Assembly: GCA_949299435.1 (NCBI GenBank)
Contig: CASGAK010000095.1
Location: 1-5,626 of the forward strand
Origin: an uncultured bacterium
Lineage (GTDB): Bacteria; Cyanobacteriota; Vampirovibrionia; Gastranaerophilales; Gastranaerophilaceae
Direction of reading: 5' to 3'
DNA: 5,626 bases
Shown piece after piece: positions 1 through 4,826 of the stretch; the stretch's first letter is position 1, and each line of letters begins with the position of its first letter. The notes under the pieces were generated by a model that had not been told where the DNA came from, searched no databases, and saw only the letters and a program-made list of their open reading frames with translations. Position numbers and translations under genes: made by a program.

Positions 1-21
1 AGAGAACTCATAGCAGTATAA
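1..21 (+). CDS. possible 3' tail of an upstream gene
   Basis: From base 1, six sense codons (R-E-L-I-A-V) are followed by TAA at 19-21. That stop overlaps the first A of the AAGGAGG ribosome binding site of the next gene. This packing is the same style as the gene junctions further right (for example 3157-3167), so an upstream cotranscribed gene is plausible. Seven codons are too few to identify anything, and an open stretch this short can occur by chance. Confidence 0.25.
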   Translation, partial: RELIAV

Positions 22-33
22 AGGAGGATAAAT

Positions 34-576
34 ATGTCAAAAAATGTATTGGTAATATCATCAACATTAAGAAAAAACGGCAACTCTGAGGTCTTAGCAA
101 AAGAATTTGCAAAAGGTGCGGAAAAAAGCGGAAATAATGTAGAATTTATTACACTTCAAGAGAAGGAAATTAAATTTTGCAAAGGCTGTTTGTCCTGTCA
201 GAAAATTGGAACTTGTGTAATCAAAGATGATTCAAATGAAATAGTTGAAAAAATGAAAAATGCAGATGTAATAGCATTTGCAAGTCCTATTTATTACTAT
301 GAAATGTCAGGACAACTAAAAACTTTACTGGATAGAGGTAATCCTTTATTCACTTCAGATTATAAATTTAGAGATATATATTTTCTTGCAACTGCAGCAG
401 ATACAGACTCTCATGCCGCAGACATCGCAATAAACGGAATTCAAGGTTGGATATCCTGCTTTGCTAAAGCTCAATTAAAAGGCAATGTTTTAGCAACTGG
501 GGTAGAATCCGTAGGTGATATCCAAAATAATACAGATTCATTAAAAAAAGTTTATGAAATGGGGCTAAGCGTATAA
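34..576 (+). CDS. flavodoxin-fold NAD(P)H-dependent oxidoreductase, iron-sulfur flavoprotein-like
   Basis: This 180-residue protein belongs to the NADPH-dependent FMN reductase/flavodoxin superfamily. The N-terminal beta strand runs into a phosphate-binding loop (SSTLRKNGNS, residues 9-18), where FMN phosphate should sit. The motif SPIYYYEMSGQLKTLLDR (about 85-102) is the usual second flavin-contacting segment. Four cysteines, C49, C52, C55 and C61, form C-x2-C-x2-C-x5-C, the compact motif that binds a 4Fe-4S cluster in archaeal Isf proteins. Many family members keep these cysteines without a proven cluster, so cluster binding is inferred. It is probably a cytosolic redox enzyme of unknown substrate. 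The start is well supported: AAGGAGG at 21-27, then a 6-nt spacer before ATG. The length is normal and no residue looks damaged. The next gene begins 97 nt downstream, so cotranscription with it is uncertain. Confidence 0.88.
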   Translation: MSKNVLVISSTLRKNGNSEVLAKEFAKGAEKSGNNVEFITLQEKEIKFCKGCLSCQKIGTCVIKDDSNEIVEKMKNADVIAFASPIYYYEMSGQLKTLLDRGNPLFTSDYKFRDIYFLATAADTDSHAADIAINGIQGWISCFAKAQLKGNVLATGVESVGDIQNNTDSLKKVYEMGLSV

Positions 577-660
577 AAATAGCTTAAAAATTCTAAAGTA
601 AAAGTGATTTTTCGTTTTATTAACTTTTTTTGCTACTCAACCCAAATAAATTTTTTATGA

Positions 661-666
661 TAGAAT
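661..666 (+). promoter_or_regulatory. candidate -10 box giving a leaderless thioesterase mRNA
   Basis: TAGAAT differs from TATAAT at one position and ends 7 nt before the ATG at 674. Transcription from it would start at or next to the start codon. An overlapping alternative, TATGAT at 656-661, would give a leader of about 5 nt. No convincing -35 box lies at standard spacing (637-642 TCAACC is weak), and -10-like hexamers are common in DNA this AT-rich. The rest of the 577-673 gap is T-rich. It has only a weak, bulged AT stem (595-627) before a T run and no clear terminator. Confidence 0.3.
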
Positions 667-673
667 TTTTTTA

Positions 674-1402
674 ATGTATGAAAAAAATATTATAATAAAA
701 TATTCTGAAATGGATTATCAATTAGCATTAAAGCCATCAGCACTTTTAAATTTTTTGCAGGATATGGCAAGTCAAAATGCAGAAGAATTAGGTTTCGGAT
801 ATTCATACATAAAAAAGAAAAATCTCGCATGGTTTCTTTTAAAATATCGCATGGAATTTGAAGAATACCCTGTCGGAAAATATAATCTAGTACTAAAGAC
901 TGAACCTCGCGGGTATAACAAATTATTTGCATATAGAGATTTTGAAATTAGCATAAATGAAAAAACTTCAGCTAAAATAGCAAGTATTTGGGCACTGGTA
1001 GACTTAGACAACGGTAAATTAATGAATATATCCGAAGCCTTGGATAATAATCCGGCTATGCCCAGTTTCCAAAAACGAGAAAATGATTTAATATTTAACA
1101 AAATTAAGTTACCCGAACGCATAGATATTGAAAAAACTTTTGAAATACGTTATGATGACATTGACGTAAACAGACATGTAAATAACTGTAATTATATTAT
1201 ATGGGGTTTTGAACCTTTAGATTTTGGTTTCAAGAGCACTCATCATATCAAAAATCTTGATATGGTGTTCAAAAAAGAAATAAAATACGGATATAGGGTT
1301 AAATCCCAAGTTGAAATAGTAGATGAGCTGCATACAATACATATGCTTAAAAATTTTGAAAATAATGAAGAATTATGTATAATAAATGCAGAATGGAAAT
1401 AG
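674..1402 (+). CDS. acyl-ACP thioesterase (FatA/FatB-like double hotdog)
   Basis: This 242-residue protein resembles bacterial acyl-ACP thioesterases, which hydrolyse acyl-acyl carrier protein to free fatty acid and ACP in the cytosol. The N-terminal hotdog domain (about 1-125) has the family opening: YSEMDYQLALKPSALLNFLQ, then LAWFLLKYRMEF and the TEPRGYNKLFAYRDFEI block. The second hotdog (about 150-242) carries RYDDIDVNRHVNNCNYIIW (159-177). This is the conserved D-x-N-x-H-V-N-N segment holding the catalytic Asp/Asn/His (D164, N166, H168). The length fits the bacterial family. ATG 674 is the first ATG after an in-frame stop at 647-649 and gives the expected N-terminus, but no Shine-Dalgarno sequence precedes it. 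The GNAT gene follows after 7 nt. Chain-length preference cannot be read from the sequence. The enzyme could supply free fatty acids for export, membrane adjustment or a specialised lipid. Confidence 0.9.
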   Translation: MYEKNIIIKYSEMDYQLALKPSALLNFLQDMASQNAEELGFGYSYIKKKNLAWFLLKYRMEFEEYPVGKYNLVLKTEPRGYNKLFAYRDFEISINEKTSAKIASIWALVDLDNGKLMNISEALDNNPAMPSFQKRENDLIFNKIKLPERIDIEKTFEIRYDDIDVNRHVNNCNYIIWGFEPLDFGFKSTHHIKNLDMVFKKEIKYGYRVKSQVEIVDELHTIHMLKNFENNEELCIINAEWK

Positions 1403-1409
1403 AGGTAAA

Positions 1410-1901
1410 ATGGTAGAATTTATAAAAGTAGAAAAAGATAATATAAAAGATTTGGCAGCATTTGCAAAAGATATTTGGTTTGAATATTGGCATTCAATAA
1501 TTACTCTTGGGCAAATTTACTATATGGTAAACAGATTTCAATCAGAAATGGCATTGACAGAGCAAATTGAAAGGGAAAATTATACCTATTATTTTATTGT
1601 AGAAAACGGTCAAAAAATAGGGTATTTTGGTTATTATCCAAATAATGATCACATTTTCTTGTCAAAATTTTATATGGTAAAAGATTACCGAGGCAAAGGT
1701 TTTGGTAAAATTGCATTTGAAAAAATAAAAGAAATTACAAAAGAAAATAATTTTAATAAAATTCAGCTAACTGTAAGTAAACAGAATTTTAAATCTCATG
1801 CAATTTATGAGAAATGGGGATTTAAAACACTTCACCCATTAGTAACCCGAATAGGAAACGGTTATGAAATGGACGATTATTTAATGGAATACACACTATA
1901 A
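1410..1901 (+). CDS. GNAT-family N-acetyltransferase
   Basis: This is a 163-residue GCN5-related acetyltransferase that should transfer an acetyl group from acetyl-CoA to an unidentified acceptor. Motif A is clear: a beta strand LSKFYMV (84-90), then YRGKGFG (93-99). It fits R/Q-x-x-G-x-G/A, the pyrophosphate-binding loop for CoA. Motif B is SHAIYEKWGFKTL (129-141), where Y133 sits at the usual general-acid position. The N-terminal part (WFEYWHSIITLGQIYYMVNR) resembles a common bacterial GNAT subfamily of unknown substrate. I chose ATG 1410 over the in-frame ATG at 1386. GAGG at 1402-1405 overlaps the thioesterase stop and precedes 1410 by 4 nt, whereas 1386 lies inside the thioesterase gene and lacks a ribosome binding site. 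The 7-nt gap upstream and 12-nt gap downstream suggest translational coupling within one operon. No catalytic motif is missing. Confidence 0.88.
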   Translation: MVEFIKVEKDNIKDLAAFAKDIWFEYWHSIITLGQIYYMVNRFQSEMALTEQIERENYTYYFIVENGQKIGYFGYYPNNDHIFLSKFYMVKDYRGKGFGKIAFEKIKEITKENNFNKIQLTVSKQNFKSHAIYEKWGFKTLHPLVTRIGNGYEMDDYLMEYTL

Positions 1902-1913
1902 TCGGAGATAAAA

Positions 1914-2486
1914 ATGAAAGTCATAGCAATAAATGGCAGTCCACGATCCGGTGGTAATACAGAGATTATGTTAAATGCCGCATTAGAACCTCTAAATGCA
2001 GCGGGAATTGATACAAAAATAATCCAAGTTGGCGGTAAGAATATTCATGGCTGCCGCGGTTGTTGGGCTTGTCAAAAATTGCAAAACCGTAAATGTGCAT
2101 ATTCTGATGATATTTTAAATGATTTATTAGAAGAATTATTTGAAGCAGATGCGATAATTTTTGGTACCCCTTCATATTTTTCTGACATGACAGCTGAATT
2201 AAAAGCACTAATTGACAGAGCAGGAGTAATAGCCCTTGCAAACGGCAAATTATTCAAACACAAAATCGGTGCTGCAGTAATAGCTCAAAGACGAGGCGGA
2301 GGCACTTCAATTCAAGCAAGTATTAATCACATGATGTTAATGTCAGAAATGATAATTCCTGGATCTACATATTGGAATTTAGGTTTTGGCCGCAATAAGG
2401 GTGAAGTTGCAGAAGATGTGGAAGCTATGGCTAATATGAAAAATTTGGGTGAAAATATTCTGTTTCTGCTTCAAAAACTCAAGTAA
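1914..2486 (+). CDS. flavodoxin family protein, second iron-sulfur flavoprotein-like oxidoreductase
   Basis: This 190-residue flavodoxin-fold NAD(P)H:FMN oxidoreductase is a paralogue-type relative of the gene at 34-576. INGSPRSGGNT (6-16) is a textbook FMN phosphate loop. GTPSYFSDMTAELKALIDRA (about 84-103) is the second flavin segment. Cysteines C47, C50, C53 and C61 give C-x2-C-x2-C-x7-C, within the range described for 4Fe-4S Isf proteins, though cluster binding is inferred. The C-terminal part (GRNKGEVAEDVEAMANMKNLGENI) is typical of the large 'flavodoxin family protein' group. GGAG at 1904-1907 with a 6-nt spacer supports the start. It is the last gene of the thioesterase-GNAT cluster. 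Its final three codons form one arm of the hairpin at 2473-2504. The substrate is unknown; quinones, nitro compounds or ferredoxin-linked electron transfer are all possible. Confidence 0.9.
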   Translation: MKVIAINGSPRSGGNTEIMLNAALEPLNAAGIDTKIIQVGGKNIHGCRGCWACQKLQNRKCAYSDDILNDLLEELFEADAIIFGTPSYFSDMTAELKALIDRAGVIALANGKLFKHKIGAAVIAQRRGGGTSIQASINHMMLMSEMIIPGSTYWNLGFGRNKGEVAEDVEAMANMKNLGENILFLLQKLK

Positions 2487-2504
2487 AATATCTAATTACA
2501 TGAG
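2473..2504 (-). terminator. candidate intrinsic terminator of the leftward operon
   Basis: Arms CTCAAGTAA (2478-2486) and TTACATGAG (2496-2504) pair at 8 of 9 positions with one A/A mismatch, around a 9-nt loop. Read on the minus strand, the hairpin follows the HAD phosphatase stop by 7 nt and is followed at once by five T's (complement of 2473-2477), the arrangement of a rho-independent terminator. The stem is short and AT-rich, so it would be weak. On the plus strand it lacks a continuous T run, so it is less convincing for the rightward operon. Confidence 0.45.
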
Positions 2505-2511
2505 AAACTTT

Positions 2512-3156
2512 CTATTTCAAGATTTCTAAAATTTCTTGCGGGGTTTGGACTATTATATTTGCTCCATGAGCTTTTAAAAAATCTGTATTTTTATAGCCCC
2601 AATTTACACTTATGCATTTTAGATTACAGTTTTTTGCAGTTTCAATATCGACTTCAGAATCTCCGATGTAATAAGTTAAATCAGGATTACAATTAAGAAT
2701 TTCCATAGCTTTTAAAACACTGTCTGGAGCGGGCTTTTTTCTTACACCGTCTGATTCTCCGATTGCGATTTCAATTTTTTTACCGAAATATTTTTCACAT
2801 AATTTTTTTACGGCTTTATCGAATTTATTTGATACGACAGCTATTTTATAGCCTCTTGATTGAAGTTCTGTAAGCATTTCATCAATCCCGTCAAACAGTT
2901 TTGTTTTGTTATACATATTTTCAGCGTAATGTTGCTTGAAACATTTTAGACATTCTTCAAAATTCGGATTGGAAAGCCCTTGAGGAATTGATCTTTCAAT
3001 AAGCAATCCTACTCCGTTTCCAACAAAATTTCTTACTTCATCAAGGGTTCTAGTTGGATAATTAAATTTTACAAGTGCGAAATTTACACTGTCTTTTAAA
3101 TCTTCCAACGTATATAAGAGTGTTCCGTCTAAATCAAATATAGCACCTTTTTCCAT
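2512..3156 (-). CDS. HAD-superfamily phosphatase, phosphoglycolate phosphatase-like
   Basis: This 214-residue HAD subfamily IA hydrolase has all four motifs. Motif I is FDLDGT (7-12), with D8 as nucleophile and D10 as acid/base. Motif II is VVSN, with S109. Motif III is the lysine in KKPAPDS (140-146). Motif IV is GDSEVD (165-170), with magnesium-binding acidic residues. A helical cap (about 15-85) contains VGNGVGLLIERSIP, reminiscent of phosphoglycolate phosphatase (Gph). Likely substrates are small phosphate monoesters such as 2-phosphoglycolate, though family members are promiscuous. The start is supported by AGGA (3163-3166) and a 6-nt spacer. That ribosome binding site overlaps the stop codon of the upstream efflux gene, with an 8-nt gap, so the two are almost certainly cotranscribed and probably translationally coupled. 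A role linked to efflux is not evident. Confidence 0.9.
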   Translation of the reverse strand: MEKGAIFDLDGTLLYTLEDLKDSVNFALVKFNYPTRTLDEVRNFVGNGVGLLIERSIPQGLSNPNFEECLKCFKQHYAENMYNKTKLFDGIDEMLTELQSRGYKIAVVSNKFDKAVKKLCEKYFGKKIEIAIGESDGVRKKPAPDSVLKAMEILNCNPDLTYYIGDSEVDIETAKNCNLKCISVNWGYKNTDFLKAHGANIIVQTPQEILEILK

Positions 3157-3164
3157 ACAATTTC

Positions 3165-4466
3165 CTAAATTGTTTCTGTTTCAAAATCGAATTCTTCAGT
3201 ATTTACTTCTCTTAAAAACTCAACCCAACTAATATAATACTCAGCAATCGCATTTGTATAACCTTCTATTATTTCCTCATAAGATTGTTCCATAACAATT
3301 AAAGAAGTCAAATTAGCTTTGCCTGTCAAATAATCTTTTTTAGATTTTTCTATCATATTTTGGGATTCTTTTACAAGTTTTTCGTTATAGAAATTAAGAT
3401 TATCTTTTGAAGTTAAAAACTGCTCATAAGAACGCTGCAAATCTTTTAAAGCCTTATTTTGGCAGGATTCATATTTTAATTTAGCTTGTTTCACTTCAAG
3501 TTCGGCATTTTTAATTTCAGGTGAATAATTGTATAAAATCGGAAGATTTACTAAACTGGCTCCCACATAAGCTCCAGGTCTGAAAGTTCCGTCATCAGAA
3601 AGATGCTCAGGCTGATATCCGTATCCTGCTTTTATTAACAAGTCAGGTATTCTTTGACCTGTTACAACAGACAATTTTTTTTCAGCTATATCAATTTCTT
3701 GTTTTGCTATTTTTAAATCCAGTCTGTTTTTTACAGAATTTTCTTTAATAAATTCGAAATCAGGAAGTTTTTTATCAGGACTTGGCGTCATCATTGCAAG
3801 AAAATCTTTTGAGTCAGGGAAAAAATTATCTATGCTGTCATAATCTTCAAGTTTATTGTTTATAACTTTATTAAATTCTAACCCCTTTGCTCTTGCAGTC
3901 ATTCTTGCAGAATTTACTCTAGTAATCATTTGGTTAAGAGCTATTCTTGCCTGAATTAAATCAATTTCCGGAAGCTCACCTGTTTTTACTTTTGTTTCAG
4001 CAATTTCTACCAATTCTTCAAATAATTTTTGCTGCCCTACAAGATTTTTTAAAATTGATTTTGACGCGACTAAATTTATGTAAGCCTCTCTTACGTCCAT
4101 GCCTAAATCAAATTCTTCAAAAGAAAAATTATTTTTAGTATTCACCAGATTACTTTTTGCAAGATTTTTTCTGGCTCCTCTTTTCCCTATTTCAATATTT
4201 TGAGAAAGTCCTATCTGTTGAGGATTACCCTTTCCTGCCTTTCCGAAGTTATAAAATACATCTATATCAGGGTTTTGTAATCTGTCCGCTTTTTTTATTT
4301 CATTTTTTGCAATGTCTATATTAATTTTTGATGCTTGAATATCAAGATTGTTAACTTTTGCAATTTCAATAGCTTCTTTTAAATCAATTTTTTTTGTATC
4401 TTCTATTGCAAAGTTTACTTGGGAAGTAAAAAGTAATGTTAATATAACCAGTAATATTTTTTTCAA
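3165..4466 (-). CDS. TolC/CzcC-type outer-membrane efflux protein
   Basis: This 433-residue protein of the outer membrane efflux protein (OEP) family should form the trimeric outer-membrane and periplasmic channel of a tripartite pump. An N-terminal signal peptide (KK followed by a hydrophobic stretch, about 1-20, cleavage likely after NFA) has no lipobox cysteine. Two internal repeats, about 28-200 and 240-420, each hold long helices and a matching turn: KTGELPEIDLIQARIAL (161-177) and LTGKANLTSLIVMEQSY (380-396). The overall pattern is closest to CzcC-type metal or cation efflux channels, but substrate cannot be assigned. No membrane-fusion or RND/ABC pump gene is visible nearby. The start is TTG (4464-4466). 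The frame is open upstream only to a stop at 4485-4487, with no ATG or GTG. GAGG at 4477-4480 lies 10 nt away; an ATT at 4467-4469, 7 nt away, is a less likely alternative. Confidence 0.9.
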   Translation of the reverse strand: MKKILLVILTLLFTSQVNFAIEDTKKIDLKEAIEIAKVNNLDIQASKINIDIAKNEIKKADRLQNPDIDVFYNFGKAGKGNPQQIGLSQNIEIGKRGARKNLAKSNLVNTKNNFSFEEFDLGMDVREAYINLVASKSILKNLVGQQKLFEELVEIAETKVKTGELPEIDLIQARIALNQMITRVNSARMTARAKGLEFNKVINNKLEDYDSIDNFFPDSKDFLAMMTPSPDKKLPDFEFIKENSVKNRLDLKIAKQEIDIAEKKLSVVTGQRIPDLLIKAGYGYQPEHLSDDGTFRPGAYVGASLVNLPILYNYSPEIKNAELEVKQAKLKYESCQNKALKDLQRSYEQFLTSKDNLNFYNEKLVKESQNMIEKSKKDYLTGKANLTSLIVMEQSYEEIIEGYTNAIAEYYISWVEFLREVNTEEFDFETETI

Positions 4467-4476
4467 AATACAATAT

Positions 4477-4491
4477 CCTCTTTTTTAAGAG
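4477..4491 (-). promoter_or_regulatory. ribosome binding site inside a small 5' leader hairpin
   Basis: On the minus strand, CTCTT (4487-4491) and AAGAG (4478-4482) form a perfect 5-bp stem with an AAAA loop. The GAGG ribosome binding site of the efflux gene (4477-4480) lies in the second arm. If transcription starts near 4495, the hairpin is at the very 5' end of the mRNA. It could limit translation or protect the transcript end. The stem is short and its effect is inferred. Confidence 0.35.
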
Positions 4492-4501
4492 CTACAAAAA
4501 T

Positions 4502-4530
4502 ATTATACATAAAAAAATATTATTTTTTAA
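4502..4530 (-). promoter_or_regulatory. sigma70-type promoter of the efflux-phosphatase operon
   Basis: On the minus strand a perfect -10 TATAAT occupies 4507 to 4502. A 4/6 -35 match, TTAAAA, occupies 4530 to 4525, with a 17-nt spacer. The predicted start near 4495 leaves a leader of about 28 nt before the TTG start. The -35 box lies at the 3' end of the small-protein gene (stop at 4520-4522), so the operon could be driven independently of it. AT-rich background makes chance matches common, but the position and spacing are right. Confidence 0.5.
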
Positions 4531-4705
4531 AAGTATCTTCATAAAGTTTATGCAAATAAATAAAAATAAACATTGGTATACTACAGGCAGTGACAACTGC
4601 TGAGGCTTCTAAAAAATCTTTCGTTTTTGAGGCAAAAGACTGTTTTATAATCGGTTTTGATCTGAACGTTTGTCCTGATTTAAAATTTATTGGCTGTACT
4701 TTCAT
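4520..4705 (-). CDS. small single-pass membrane protein with 'PINFKSG' N-terminus, unknown function
   Basis: This is a 61-residue protein I cannot assign to a named family. The N-terminal third (MKVQPINFKSGQTFRSKP) is basic and polar. Residues about 33-52 (ASAVVTACSIPMFIFIYL) form one hydrophobic helix, probably a membrane anchor, and the C-terminus is short and charged (KLYEDTFKK). There is no signal-peptide cleavage motif; the helix is too far from the N-terminus for a usual signal peptide. The gene is supported by an excellent ribosome binding site on the minus strand: GAGG at 4711-4714, 5 nt from ATG. The efflux gene starts 53 nt downstream on the same strand, so read-through cotranscription is possible. 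The N-terminal 'INF+' pattern resembles, from memory, short tags on proteins of gut Melainabacteria, but I cannot verify this. Confidence 0.72.
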   Translation of the reverse strand: MKVQPINFKSGQTFRSKPIIKQSFASKTKDFLEASAVVTACSIPMFIFIYLHKLYEDTFKK

Positions 4706-4787
4706 TTTATCCTCGCTTTATTATTTTTTATAAATCGTTTTTTTAAATCACAAAATTGCAAAATAGGATAAAGCGAAATATTTATAT

Positions 4788-4793
4788 TATAAT
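4788..4793 (+). promoter_or_regulatory. candidate -10 box for the ABC-F gene
   Basis: A perfect TATAAT ends 33 nt before the ATG at 4827. It would give a leader of about 27 nt that includes the AAGG ribosome binding site (4816-4819). No good -35 lies at 16-18 nt spacing; TTGCAA at 4756-4761 is 26 nt away, too far. The 121-nt gap between the divergent starts (4706-4826) must also hold the promoter for the small minus-strand gene. The best guess there is TATAAA at 4732 to 4727 with TTGTGA at 4753 to 4748, but its 15-nt spacing is short. Confidence 0.4.
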
Positions 4794-4826
4794 TTAAAGT
4801 AGTCGAAATATTTTTAAGGTAATGAA

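Noticed and set aside
161..220. Reading the cysteine motif of the first protein as a ferredoxin domain
   Set aside because: The motif is embedded in a flavodoxin-fold protein at the position used by Isf-type flavoproteins; there is no second cluster motif or ferredoxin fold.
595..631. Possible intrinsic terminator after the first flavoprotein gene
   Set aside because: The only stem (AAAG/CTTT plus TAAAA/TTTTA) needs a 4-nt bulge and an 11-nt loop and has a single G-C pair; the following T run is not enough in such AT-rich DNA.
690..1122. Minus-strand open frames of 80 and 116 codons inside the thioesterase gene
   Set aside because: They overlap a clear acyl-ACP thioesterase with catalytic motifs, show no family resemblance, and are antisense shadows.
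1386..1409. Earlier ATG start for the GNAT gene
   Set aside because: It lies inside the thioesterase gene with no ribosome binding site and adds eight residues (MQNGNRGK) not typical of the family; ATG 1410 has GAGG upstream.
1966..2263. Minus-strand open frames of 91 and 63 codons inside the second flavoprotein gene
   Set aside because: Antisense to a well-supported flavodoxin-family gene; low-complexity hydrophobic composition with no supporting start signal considered better than chance.
3947..4138. Plus-strand 63-codon open frame inside the efflux gene
   Set aside because: Antisense shadow of the repetitive, helix-rich OEP coding sequence; Leu/Phe-rich translation is what reverse reading of Lys/Glu-rich codons produces.
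4706..4826. Riboswitch or small RNA in the divergent gap
   Set aside because: Only 121 nt of AT-rich sequence without GC-rich stems or a recognisable aptamer core; promoter and ribosome binding sites account for it.
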